Shown: one piece after another, positions 22,005-31,582 of the stretch | Numbering within the stretch: the first letter of the stretch is position 1 | Layout: each line of letters begins with the position of its first letter | Assembly: GCA_030426955.1 (NCBI GenBank) | Contig: JAUHXS010000010.1 | Span: 54,036-118,035, forward strand | Length of the DNA stretch: 64,000 nucleotides | Origin: Bacteroidia bacterium | GTDB taxonomy: Bacteria > Bacteroidota > Bacteroidia > Chitinophagales > JAUHXS01 | Direction of reading: 5' to 3' | Position numbers and translations under genes: made by a program | Notes under the pieces: generated by a model | The model's database searches: none | Seen by the model: the letters and a program-made list of their open reading frames with translations, nothing else | What the model was told of the DNA's origin: nothing

Positions 22005-22958
22005 TTACCTAGCTTTTACTTCAATATAGTAGGTCAGAGCAGCTTCCCGATTTATATATACCGTATAATATGATTTACCAATCTTTTCAAACGGGTAATC
22101 GCTGGTAATACGATAATTAGTGGTATATATATCATTATCATTGTTGAAGCGAATCACATCTGAATAATCTTCCTTATCATAAGAAACTTCTATATAACGT
22201 ACTCTTTTCTCACTTCTAAATGACAATTTTAATGTATCTCCAACAAAGAAAGTTAACGTACCTGATTCAGGTGATATAAGAGATATACCTCTTACCAGGG
22301 CGTCAGAATAAATCAATGGGTAGTTTGAAAAGTCTTCCTTACTCCAATTAGTTGATATAAATAGTTTGTTTTCATCTAATGGGTAATGGTTATACTTGAA
22401 TAGCTCTGGGTTACAATAAAAGTAGAATTCGTTAAAATTTTTTTCAAAATCACAATCGCCTGGTGAAGAATATCCTGCTGCCCAAGTAACATCTATTAAG
22501 TGCCATTCATTCTCTGTAAAAACTGCATTCCATGCATGATCTCCCTCCCCCTTGAGTTTTACTCCTATATCCTCAGAGCCATTTCTCGCAAAACCATCAA
22601 TAATTTGACATTTGATATTAATTGAATTACAAAGTTCCTTAAATAAACTTGAGTATCCCGAGCAAACGGCTTTTTCCTGCTTGAGAATTTTGTTGGGATC
22701 AGTGGTTATTAGACTTTCATTTTTTAATGCCTCACAATCGTAAGAAATATGATGTGAAACCCACGTAAAGATTGCTCTAACTTTTACATGCTTTTCATTA
22801 AAGCGATCAGTTAATTGTTTAGCAAGTTTTTCTACGTTTCCCTTGCTGTCTAGTTGTTTTGCAAAGCTGTCTACTTTGTGGTAATTGTAACTTGTGTAAT
22901 CAATGTTTTGTGCAATACAAAGAGAATTAAGAGAAAACAATGCTATAATTATTTTCAT
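22005..22958 (-). CDS. transglutaminase-like domain protein
   Basis: AVCSGYSSLFKELCN (Cys), GEGDHAWNAVFTENEWHLIDVTWA (His/Asp); signal peptide. Confidence 0.88.
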   Translation of the reverse strand: MKIIIALFSLNSLCIAQNIDYTSYNYHKVDSFAKQLDSKGNVEKLAKQLTDRFNEKHVKVRAIFTWVSHHISYDCEALKNESLITTDPNKILKQEKAVCSGYSSLFKELCNSINIKCQIIDGFARNGSEDIGVKLKGEGDHAWNAVFTENEWHLIDVTWAAGYSSPGDCDFEKNFNEFYFYCNPELFKYNHYPLDENKLFISTNWSKEDFSNYPLIYSDALVRGISLISPESGTLTFFVGDTLKLSFRSEKRVRYIEVSYDKEDYSDVIRFNNDNDIYTTNYRITSDYPFEKIGKSYYTVYINREAALTYYIEVKAR

Positions 22959-23905
22959 TTGCTCAAGGCTATATCATTAAATTCTTCAATTAACAACTTT
23001 ATTTTCTGCTCATCTCTCCTATCGTGGTAATAATTAGAATCAGAAAAGATTTTATGGAGAAGCCGCTCTAAGTCTTTATTAGGTTTGTTTTCAACTATTT
23101 TATACATGATATCATGAAGCTCCCATTTTGAGGCTCTAGAAGCACAGTCTACTAGATGCTTGATTAGCTTTTCTCTTTGGTCATTAGGGACAAACTGAAT
23201 GAGCAATAATTCACCGTCTCTTAATTTATCACAGGAGAAAAGTATATTTTGCAACCGTGCTTTCTGTTCACTAGTAATGTATTTGTTATATGCCGTGCTC
23301 TTCGGGTTCTTACTGTAAACGTAATGGCTTATCTGATTAGTAAGCTCAAACGCCCCATCCCACCTAGTCAAGCGACTTGTGCAAAGCTGGACAAGCCATT
23401 CTGTAATAAGCTCATTCCTTCTTTTCTTGTTACTTTGTTTTTGTATGTTAAAATAGGATAAAATACTATTCTTGTAATGATTTAGTTCTTCTTCACTACT
23501 TACTACTTTAGACCCATAAGACAAACCATTCGTGTAAAATAGGTCTGACTCTTTATCTTTATTGATGAAGGCTACTACGGTTTCTCCATCTGGATAACGT
23601 GCTGGTGAAGGACAAATCATATTAGGAGAATATGTGACAATTGCTTGTTGCAACTCCTTCTTTCCTTTTAGCATACTAACGATGTGGAGTTTTGCACGCT
23701 CATCGAAATAACCATTCCAAATTGTATCTCCAGTTAATGAGTCTATTCTAGCAATCGTTAGTTCTCTCTTAATATGCTCTACTTTTGCTATTACAATGTA
23801 ATCACTACTTAATATGAGAGTTTGCAGAGGAACAGGAGTGATTGGATAAGCAAATAGTTCAATCACTAGAAATGATAAGATAAATATAGAAAACAGCCTA
23901 TGCAT
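22955..23905 (-). CDS. hypothetical secreted protein
   Basis: Signal peptide and intact ORF overlapping the transglutaminase gene by 4 nt. Confidence 0.6.
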   Translation of the reverse strand: MHRLFSIFILSFLVIELFAYPITPVPLQTLILSSDYIVIAKVEHIKRELTIARIDSLTGDTIWNGYFDERAKLHIVSMLKGKKELQQAIVTYSPNMICPSPARYPDGETVVAFINKDKESDLFYTNGLSYGSKVVSSEEELNHYKNSILSYFNIQKQSNKKRRNELITEWLVQLCTSRLTRWDGAFELTNQISHYVYSKNPKSTAYNKYITSEQKARLQNILFSCDKLRDGELLLIQFVPNDQREKLIKHLVDCASRASKWELHDIMYKIVENKPNKDLERLLHKIFSDSNYYHDRRDEQKIKLLIEEFNDIALSK

Positions 23906-24123
23906 CCAAAGTTTAAATTATGGTAAAAACTTTTAGTCTCAAATTACATTTTTGGTACGTTGTACGTAAATTTTATTCAAATAGTTGCAACAAGTGTAGG
24001 TTTACAAATCTGCAAACCAGAGAGACCAATCAAACGAAATTTTGTAACTTGTCCCCGTAATAAAAAGATATTATATCGAATAGATAATAAAGACATAAAG
24101 ATTTAATGCGTTAGCGTTATCCT

Positions 24124-24231
24124 AGTTCTTCAAACACCACATTATGAGCTTAACAGGGATAGCCGTTCGTGTTTCGGTATGCGCCGAACACAACGGATTC
24201 TGTTAAGCGGGTTGTGGTGACCTGAAGAACT
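24124..24231. repeat. long multi-segment inverted repeat with single-base bulges on one arm
   Basis: Four nested arm pairs: AGTTCTTC/GAAGAACT, CACCACA/TGTGGTG, CTTAACAG/CTGTTAAG, CCGTTcGTGTTtCGG/CCGAACACAACGG. Confidence 0.85.
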
Positions 24232-24277
24232 GATGATGTTGTCCCTTCGGCGCTGTTGTTTAGATTAAAAACCACAT

Positions 24278-24316
24278 TCATTGGAGGGGGTGAATGACAA
24301 ACCTCAATTCCAATGA
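24278..24316 (+). promoter_or_regulatory. hairpin whose 3' arm contains the start codon of the downstream CDS
   Basis: TCATTGGA (24278-24285) pairs with TCCAATGA (24309-24316); the ATG at 24313 lies in the arm; internal GAGG/CCTC. Confidence 0.6.
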
Positions 24317-25479
24317 GAAAACTATTGATTGTATTATTATTAAGTGGTTGTTTAAGCACTTTTTCACAAACGTATTCAGGACACATATATCATATAGGAG
24401 GGACTTTGCACGCCAGCTATGACTTAGTTGATCGAACACCTCTATTCTCATCTGCTTCAGAATTAATTAAAGACATAAAAAATACTGATTTAGTTGGTAC
24501 TTCCTTTACAGGATCATGGACAACAGGAACAGGCAATAACACAATGTTTGTTAAAGACAATACCATTGACTTTAACACTTTTTCTAGCACACAAATAACG
24601 AATAGTTATAATTCAGGAGTCCCTGCATCAACAGTTACAAACCCTTCTAATGGGGACATATTCATAGCAAAGCTTCGTTCTACTGATAGTTTTGCAGTGA
24701 TCAAAATAACCAATATTGACCCTACTGATAGCACTTGTGCTTGCTCCAATGTAGGGAAGATGACTTTTGACTTTGAAATAGAAGAATCTTGTCCCGAAAA
24801 TATTCCCGAATTACAAGACAACGTTTCAATTTGCTTGGATGATGATGTAATCTTAAACGGCGGTGTTGGATATAGTTCCTATTCCTGGAACACTGGAAGC
24901 AATGCTCAAAGTATTACTGTTAGTGATTCAGGGATGTATGTTTTAACAGTAACTGATGATAATGGTTGTATAACAACAGATACTGCAATTGTAACGGTAT
25001 TATTTCCACCCGATGTTTCTATAGTAAAAACCGATGACTTACTGACTGCCAATGTATCGGAAAGTGTAACAATGTATCAATGGTTATTAAACGGTAATGA
25101 AATTACGGGGGCTAATTTACAATCACACCAAGCAACAGAAAATGGATATTATCAAGTAAAAGTTCAAGGGACAAATAACTGTTGGAATACTTCTGAATCC
25201 CTAGTTGTGGAAGTAGGTAATGAAACCACTATAGCAAGATATAGCAGTGAATCCTCACTTACCATATACCCTAATCCAACAAATGATAAGATTTATTTCA
25301 AGAATTTATCTACCCCAATGAACTATACTTTAATTAACGCTTTAGGGCAAATTGTAAAAGTTGGAATCTTAAACAGCAATGTTTTAGAGCTTGATAACTA
25401 TTCAGCAGGAATATATAAGTTATTGACAATAGATCAAAATAACAAGATTAGATATAGTACCAACCTTATTAAAAACTAA
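24313..25479 (+). CDS. secreted protein with T9SS type A sorting domain
   Basis: Lipoprotein/signal-like N-terminus; C-terminus LTIYPNPTNDKIYFKN...YTLINALGQIVKVG...YSAGIYKLL. Confidence 0.85.
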   Translation: MRKLLIVLLLSGCLSTFSQTYSGHIYHIGGTLHASYDLVDRTPLFSSASELIKDIKNTDLVGTSFTGSWTTGTGNNTMFVKDNTIDFNTFSSTQITNSYNSGVPASTVTNPSNGDIFIAKLRSTDSFAVIKITNIDPTDSTCACSNVGKMTFDFEIEESCPENIPELQDNVSICLDDDVILNGGVGYSSYSWNTGSNAQSITVSDSGMYVLTVTDDNGCITTDTAIVTVLFPPDVSIVKTDDLLTANVSESVTMYQWLLNGNEITGANLQSHQATENGYYQVKVQGTNNCWNTSESLVVEVGNETTIARYSSESSLTIYPNPTNDKIYFKNLSTPMNYTLINALGQIVKVGILNSNVLELDNYSAGIYKLLTIDQNNKIRYSTNLIKN

Positions 25480-25494
25480 TTATCCAAAAAACGA

Positions 25495-25607
25495 ACATGG
25501 CACTTTGCATTGAACGTTTAATAAGTGATTGATTTTTATAATCATACAATAAAAACAAATCATACTTATTAAGGATGCTTTCAAGCATATAACAAATTCC
25601 GCCATGT
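25495..25607. repeat. second long imperfect inverted repeat, downstream of the T9SS gene
   Basis: ACATGGC (25495-25501)/GCCATGT (25601-25607); TTAATAAGT (25518-25526)/ACTTATTAA (25564-25572); GATT/AATC extension; internal ATGCTTTCAAGCAT. Confidence 0.7.
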
Positions 25608-25875
25608 ATATATATGATATTGTTCTTATGAAATTTCGTGGCAAAAACAAATTTGGTGCTTGATTTTAGATCAAGTTAAAACAAAGGTAAGATTGGAAGA
25701 TTGTACTGTTATGGAGATTATTGAGATATAGAGAAGAAAATAATCTGCATGAATAAAGTTTATCATATTTTGCTTCGCAATTTTGTATTTAATATACTTT
25801 AAGATTACTTTTAAGAGTTGTTAGTATATAAATAATCATGTAAAATGATTATCAACAACTCTAGCCAAAGACCTT

Positions 25876-26676
25876 ATGCATAAATTTGAAAAACTTGACT
25901 TCGACTTTTCAGATGAAAAAATAGAAGAATACGCAAGTATATATGTAAAACTAAGGTCTCATCTTAAGAATATAGAAGACATAGATGTAGACCCAAGATT
26001 TAAAAATCTCGGATTCAATACTGATAAAATCAAGAAGATTCTTAAGGCGAATACCATTCCCATTAGGACTAGAGATAAAGGAGTTCATAGGGACATTTAT
26101 AGAAGTGATTTTGGAGAATTATTGTTAACTCTTTTCTTTGACAAAGAATATCACAGTATAGGCGAGTCTTTTATTATTCCAATAAAAAATATTTGGGATA
26201 GAGAACATAATGATCTTCCTGGAAGGGGAATTGACGTGACAGGATATCAGATAGATTCAGGAAAGATTAAGTTGTTACTTGGAGAAGGAAAGGTATCAGG
26301 AGAAAACAATAGTCCTCCTCAGTCTTCTAACGAGATATATAAAGAGCAAAAGAAGTATATAGCTCAAGATCAGACCTATTTAAAAAGAAGATTATCTAAC
26401 TATTCAAAAAAGACAACTGCTGAAGATTCTAAAATCTTAACAATGGTTTTGTTTGCTATTGAAGATAAATTAGACAATGTTTATGAAATAGTTCACGGGT
26501 GTTGCTTAGTTCGAGATATTAATTGCTATAGAGAGGAAGATTTTGGAAAAATGAAGTCTAAACAAAATGAATTTGAAAGCAATGAGATTCATTTTATAAT
26601 TCCTGTGCTAGATAGATCAATCGAAGATACAATAGACGTATTTTATAAAAAAGTTATAGATATAGCTAATGGATAG
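25876..26676 (+). CDS. hamA: DUF1837/HamA-like PD-(D/E)xK nuclease-type protein of a Hachiman-like defence system
   Basis: DFGELLLTLFF, GRGIDVTGYQIDSGKIKLLLGEGKVSGENNSPP (D..ExK signature, E137-x-K139); directly upstream of and overlapping a superfamily 2 helicase. Confidence 0.6.
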   Translation: MHKFEKLDFDFSDEKIEEYASIYVKLRSHLKNIEDIDVDPRFKNLGFNTDKIKKILKANTIPIRTRDKGVHRDIYRSDFGELLLTLFFDKEYHSIGESFIIPIKNIWDREHNDLPGRGIDVTGYQIDSGKIKLLLGEGKVSGENNSPPQSSNEIYKEQKKYIAQDQTYLKRRLSNYSKKTTAEDSKILTMVLFAIEDKLDNVYEIVHGCCLVRDINCYREEDFGKMKSKQNEFESNEIHFIIPVLDRSIEDTIDVFYKKVIDIANG

Positions 26677-29600
26677 TGAGACTTTAAATATTGATAAAAT
26701 TCTTAATCGTCACTCTTCCTTTCAAAAACTTTACGAGGATAGTCAATCCAATTACGTAGAAAAAATACTAACAAATAGCTCCACTGAAACAATTGGATCA
26801 GATAAAGTTCTTAGATATGCTTTTCTACTATATAACAATGCACTAACTAAGGAAATTAAAACAACTCAAAAAGAGGTTGAGTTAGATTTTGAAAAAGTCT
26901 ATTATTTATTGCGTTCACTAGACATTTCAGCCGTTGAAGAGCAATTTGAAACTGTATGGGGTATAGATAACATTGACACAAAGGTTATATACTATTTTCA
27001 TTTAGCTGTAACTGGATTACTTTCAAATAATGATATCAAGGTACAAGTTGACCTAAAAAAGTATAAATATAAATCAAACGATATTACTAATTGGGAAGAC
27101 AAGCTAATAACACAGGTATTTAATGCAGTCATTCTATTGATAAGAAAAGATGGTGTAACTGACATAAAAGATGGACTTTCAATAATAGAAGAGCTAAAAC
27201 AAATTCAAGAAACTTATGAAGATAGCTTTTTAAATGAAGCAGGTGAGAGTAAAGTTGACAAAGCCATTAACCTAATTGGATATTATCATATTTGCAAACT
27301 TCTCATTGAAACTTCTAATTACCTATTGCAAGGATATGGATATGGGGAAAACTTAATAAATATTATTACCCGCCATACAAAATATGCTATTGAGTCACTG
27401 ATTAATAAACCTAGAATACAAAATTGCACCAACGTTATAAGCCAAATCTGTAAAAAGCTTCATAGTAACTGTATATGGACTCAAACAAGCTCCCTTAGTA
27501 CTAATATAAAAGCTCTTTGTAAGACATTAAATGAAAAAAACATCATTGATCTTTTACCTTCACAACAAGAAGCAATAAAAAATAATTTTTTGGATCCTGC
27601 TTCAAGTGCGACAATTCTTCAGATGCCCACAAGTGCTGGAAAAACATTACTTGCTGAGTTTGCAATCTTGCAAACAAAAGCATTGATTCCTGATGCTAAA
27701 ATAGTTTATCTAGTTCCTACTAGAGCCTTGATTAATCAAGTTATGGGTGATCTTAGAGAAGATTTTGAGGGACTAAATATAGACATTGAAAAATGTAGTG
27801 GTGCAATAGAACTTGACCCTTCTGAAGATTTATTCCTCAACTCTAAAATAGATATTCTAATTGCTACTCCAGAGAAGTTTGACCTCTTAATAAGAAAGGA
27901 TCACCCTGTAACGCATGATATTTCTTTAGTTATTGTAGACGAGGCGCATAATATTAGCAATGGGCAAAGAGGAGCCCGACTAGAGCTCCTGCTTTCGATT
28001 TTAAAAAGAGAGAAACCTAATTTAAGATACTTATTATTAACACCATTCATTCCCCAAAAAGAAAACGGTGAAATTATCAGAGATTGGCTTTCTTCTGGCA
28101 AAACTTCAATTCCTCCAATTCTAGTTGATTGGAAACCCTCTGATAAGATTTTTCTCGGCATTAAGGAACATAAAAACGATTTTAAAGCCGAAATTCTTCC
28201 AAGTTTATATGACTGGACAATAAAGGAGACCGATATTAAGTTGGGGAAACCCGAAATACATTCCACTGCAAAAAAAGAGAGGCTATTTGAATTTAATGCC
28301 AAACACTTTTCTAATGAAGATAAGAGTATATTATTTCTATGTTGGGGGAAAGGAACAGCAGATAAGAAAGCTAATCTTCTTTATGAAAATTTGGATGTAG
28401 AAATAAAGAAGTCTGAAAAGGTTAACTTAGTTTCCCGCTATATCGAGGAAGTTGTTGGAGAACCCACTACGATTTCAAAGGTCTTAAAAAAAGGAATTGC
28501 GGTACATCATGCTGGGTTGACAGATGAAATTAAATTACTTGTTGAGCATTTAATTAAACAAAGAGAAGTAAGTCATATTTGTGCTACAACAACAGTTGCT
28601 CAAGGTATAAATTTCCCAATATCAACTATACATTTTGATGATTTCAGAAAAGGTTCTTCAGGAAATTTATCCATAAGTGAATTCAGAAATATTGTCGGCA
28701 GAGCTGGTAGAACATTAGTAGACAATGTAGGAAAAATCCTATTTCCATTTAACTCTAAGACAAATAAAGATAAAGCAAGAGAGTACCTTAAATCTGATTC
28801 AGAGGAAATCACAAGCGCACTACTAGATTTAATTTTGAAGTCCGAAAAAATAGTTAATGCCTTTTCTAATTCAGAAAACAATGAGGAACGGAAGGAATTA
28901 TTTAAAGACAATCAAGCATTATCCTCTCTAATACAATACATTATCCATTTACTCAATATAAGTAATGATGATACATTTGTTGATGAAATTGAAGATTTAT
29001 TCAAAGATAGTTTAGGTTATCATATTGTAGATGATGAAAAGAAAGCAAGGTTTATCCAAATATGTCAGACACTATATTTCAGCTTAAAAGAAAATAGTTC
29101 AAGTGGAATTTTATCTTATGCCGATAAGACTGGCTTTAGTGTTCCATCAGTTCTTGAGATAATGAAAGCAAAAAGCTCAAATCCTGAAATTCTTAATAAA
29201 GAAAATTGGGACCCAAATAATTTGTTTAGTCAGCAAGACTATTCCTCAATGACCAACAAGGTAAGCATAATAGCGCACCTCAGGGAGGTTGGCTTAGGAA
29301 CAGATTCTACATATTCAGCATTTAACCCTGAAACTGTTTCAAAAATATTAGTTGATTGGGTTAATGGAGATAATATATCTATCTTATCTAAGATTCATCC
29401 GTCTTTTAGAAATAAAGGTGAAGATAGAATCAATGACTTTGTAAGTTATTTAACTAGTGCAACGTTTAAGTCGTCATGGGGCTTAAGCGCATTAGAGGGC
29501 ATTGTTAATGCTAAAGGAGACAACATTCAAGATACAAATTCTTACATCCCATCTATGGTTTACTATGGAGTAAGAACTAAGGAGGCTATTGCACTAAGAA

Positions 29601-29794
29601 TGCTTGGTGTTCCTAGAACCTTGTCTGACAATATAGCAACGAATTTGTTTAAGGAAAAGAAGCCAAGATCCTACAACGAAATAAGAAAGTCAATTAATAA
29701 TTTAAGTTTTAATGCTTGGGAGGACTTTAAACCAAATGGGTCTAAATTAAATGGAGACGAATGGAAAGAAATTACTAATATTCTATTGCGTTAA
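26669..29794 (+). CDS. hamB: HamB-like superfamily 2 (Ski2-like) DEAD/DEAH helicase
   Basis: QMPTSAGKTLLAEFAI (motif I), VPTRALINQV (Ia), VIVDEAHNI (II), HHAGLTDEIK..ATTTVAQGINFP..NIVGRAGR (IV-VI). Overlaps the nuclease-type gene by 8 nt. Confidence 0.65.
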   Translation: MDSETLNIDKILNRHSSFQKLYEDSQSNYVEKILTNSSTETIGSDKVLRYAFLLYNNALTKEIKTTQKEVELDFEKVYYLLRSLDISAVEEQFETVWGIDNIDTKVIYYFHLAVTGLLSNNDIKVQVDLKKYKYKSNDITNWEDKLITQVFNAVILLIRKDGVTDIKDGLSIIEELKQIQETYEDSFLNEAGESKVDKAINLIGYYHICKLLIETSNYLLQGYGYGENLINIITRHTKYAIESLINKPRIQNCTNVISQICKKLHSNCIWTQTSSLSTNIKALCKTLNEKNIIDLLPSQQEAIKNNFLDPASSATILQMPTSAGKTLLAEFAILQTKALIPDAKIVYLVPTRALINQVMGDLREDFEGLNIDIEKCSGAIELDPSEDLFLNSKIDILIATPEKFDLLIRKDHPVTHDISLVIVDEAHNISNGQRGARLELLLSILKREKPNLRYLLLTPFIPQKENGEIIRDWLSSGKTSIPPILVDWKPSDKIFLGIKEHKNDFKAEILPSLYDWTIKETDIKLGKPEIHSTAKKERLFEFNAKHFSNEDKSILFLCWGKGTADKKANLLYENLDVEIKKSEKVNLVSRYIEEVVGEPTTISKVLKKGIAVHHAGLTDEIKLLVEHLIKQREVSHICATTTVAQGINFPISTIHFDDFRKGSSGNLSISEFRNIVGRAGRTLVDNVGKILFPFNSKTNKDKAREYLKSDSEEITSALLDLILKSEKIVNAFSNSENNEERKELFKDNQALSSLIQYIIHLLNISNDDTFVDEIEDLFKDSLGYHIVDDEKKARFIQICQTLYFSLKENSSSGILSYADKTGFSVPSVLEIMKAKSSNPEILNKENWDPNNLFSQQDYSSMTNKVSIIAHLREVGLGTDSTYSAFNPETVSKILVDWVNGDNISILSKIHPSFRNKGEDRINDFVSYLTSATFKSSWGLSALEGIVNAKGDNIQDTNSYIPSMVYYGVRTKEAIALRMLGVPRTLSDNIATNLFKEKKPRSYNEIRKSINNLSFNAWEDFKPNGSKLNGDEWKEITNILLR

Positions 29795-30635
29795 TAAATA
29801 ATTCGTCTCTATTATAGTCGTTTAATAAATCGTCATTAATTTCAATTAAAGGATCATACCAATCAGCCTTTTTATTAGCCCATTCAACCCAATCTTTTAT
29901 GTCTTGGCATTGTGAAGTATGCTCTGCCTTTGTCTTAACGTATTCTCTTAATATTTTTGTTTGATGCCATCTGTTTGCTCCATTGAGAAGTTCCTTGAAT
30001 TTATATAGCTCATCTTCCTTCATTTTTTGTGCTTTTAATTCTGCTTCTCGCTCCCTTTCACGTTTTTCATGGTAGGCTCTGATCTCAGCTCTTTCTATTT
30101 TTTTTCTTTGACTTTCGACTTCAAGCCAAGCGACTATTTTAGCAAGCTTATCTTCTAGAGGTATAGTGGTATCTGAAAATTCTCTTACCCAATATGAAGT
30201 CCCAATCTTGAAGTACAAAACATTTGATGGGCTGTACTGTGCTTGTGGATAGTACTTCCCTTGAACCATAGTTCTATTCCTTCTTTCTTTAAGAGCCATT
30301 GGAATCTCTTCTTCAGCTACGATAAGATATGTAAGGTTATTTTTGAATGTTATTTGATGTCCCCTTGCTTTTAATAGTTTAACAAAAGCATCTAACAGCT
30401 TAGTTGCCCTGCCTACATTTTTGGGTGTCACAAGAACATCAATAATACTAGCAGAACTACTTATCATGCCTTCATACCTGAAAGAAGATTTTTTTAGTTT
30501 TAAATCAACTTTAAGTTCTCTTATTAATTTATCAGGATTAGTGAGTCTTGATACTCCTTTAATTATAGAACTATGAAGTTCTGTGATTTCTGAAGTTAGT
30601 TCGTTTACTTTTTTCTGAAACTGCTTATTGTCCAT
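29775..30635 (-). CDS. hypothetical protein with long charged coiled coil; related to accessory-region proteins that usually carry an N-terminal HTH
   Basis: Start placed at MDNKQFQ; body ...RATKLLDAFVKLLKARGHQITF...ALKERRNRT...W...R.REREREAELKAQK. Convergent 20-bp overlap with the helicase gene. Confidence 0.6.
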   Translation of the reverse strand: MDNKQFQKKVNELTSEITELHSSIIKGVSRLTNPDKLIRELKVDLKLKKSSFRYEGMISSSASIIDVLVTPKNVGRATKLLDAFVKLLKARGHQITFKNNLTYLIVAEEEIPMALKERRNRTMVQGKYYPQAQYSPSNVLYFKIGTSYWVREFSDTTIPLEDKLAKIVAWLEVESQRKKIERAEIRAYHEKREREREAELKAQKMKEDELYKFKELLNGANRWHQTKILREYVKTKAEHTSQCQDIKDWVEWANKKADWYDPLIEINDDLLNDYNRDELFINAIEY

Positions 30636-30647
30636 ATTGTATATTTT

Positions 30648-30671
30648 AAAACTTACCAATTGGTAAGTTTT
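30648..30671. promoter_or_regulatory. perfect 24-bp palindrome, probable operator in a divergent intergenic region
   Basis: AAAACTTACCAATTGGTAAGTTTT, perfect dyad centred at 30659/30660. Confidence 0.8.
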
Positions 30672-30697
30672 TTGTATATTAGTTTAAATTTGACACA

Positions 30698-31501
30698 TTG
30701 ACCAAGCAAGAAAAGAAATATTTTAGAGTAACAAAGCAAAAAGGATTTGAATCTAATTTCAAGACATATCACATGGATCCAAGTTATGACCACTTTAGGA
30801 TCTTATTTAATAAAAAAAATTACAGAATAGAACCTACTGTAATATCTTACAGGTTAATAAACCATTGGGATTCGAAAGGCTTGATTCCAGAAAGTTGTCG
30901 AGCTAAAAGTCAAAAGTGGAGGTATTATAGTTTGGTTGATTTAGTATGGATTGCAATAATTAAGGGGCTTAGAGAATTTGAGGTGGGTCTGCCGTTTATT
31001 CAGAAAGTCAAATCCAGCTTGAAAGTACAATTTGGAATAAGCGAATTTAGTGAGTTGGAGTTTTACATATCGTGGGCGGCTGTGCAAAAAGTCCCGTGTG
31101 AAATCTTAATATTTAGAGACGGATCAGCAGAGATAGCAACAATTTATGAAATAGAGGATTCAAAGGAAAAAATTGGTCTTGAAGCCCATTTCAATTTCAG
31201 TTTAAACATGATACTACAAAGCGTTATGCCTGAGTTAGACTTACAGCCCAATTATAGTTTATGGGTGAAATTGGAGCAAGATGTTGCCAAAATTGTGAAT
31301 TACATTAAAACAGGCAATTATAAAGAGATTAGCGTTGAAATGAAGAATGGGAAGGTCGAAACCATCTCTACAACAGAATTACATGACCCTAAGTCACAAA
31401 TACATGGACTACTTAGAAGAGGGGAATATCAAGAAGTTTCACACATCCAGAAAAATGGAAAAGTACTTCATATTAAAAGAAAAAAAACAGAGCGATTATG
31501 A
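30698..31501 (+). CDS. MerR-like HTH regulator (TTG start in the ORF track; true start uncertain)
   Basis: VISYRLINHWDSKGLIPESCRAKSQKWRYYSLVDLVWIAIIKGLREFEVGLPFIQKVKSSL is a MerR-type wHTH pattern; C-terminal duplicated YKEISVEMKNGKVETI / YQEVSHIQKNGKVLHI. Confidence 0.65.
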   Translation: MTKQEKKYFRVTKQKGFESNFKTYHMDPSYDHFRILFNKKNYRIEPTVISYRLINHWDSKGLIPESCRAKSQKWRYYSLVDLVWIAIIKGLREFEVGLPFIQKVKSSLKVQFGISEFSELEFYISWAAVQKVPCEILIFRDGSAEIATIYEIEDSKEKIGLEAHFNFSLNMILQSVMPELDLQPNYSLWVKLEQDVAKIVNYIKTGNYKEISVEMKNGKVETISTTELHDPKSQIHGLLRRGEYQEVSHIQKNGKVLHIKRKKTERL

Positions 31502-31582
31502 TTAAGATCCTTGAAAAAAGGACACATTGCCAACGGAACAGTGACTTAGGAAGACTGAGCGCTATTCGCACCATGATGCATT

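Noticed and set aside
24124-24231. Bona fide integron attC site
   Set aside because: No RYYYAAC/GTTRRRY boxes at the ends and no integron integrase in the window; kept only as a hypothesis for a structured element.
24150-24386. Minus-strand 78-aa ORF
   Set aside because: Runs through the inverted-repeat element and antisense to a signal-peptide region; probably fortuitous.
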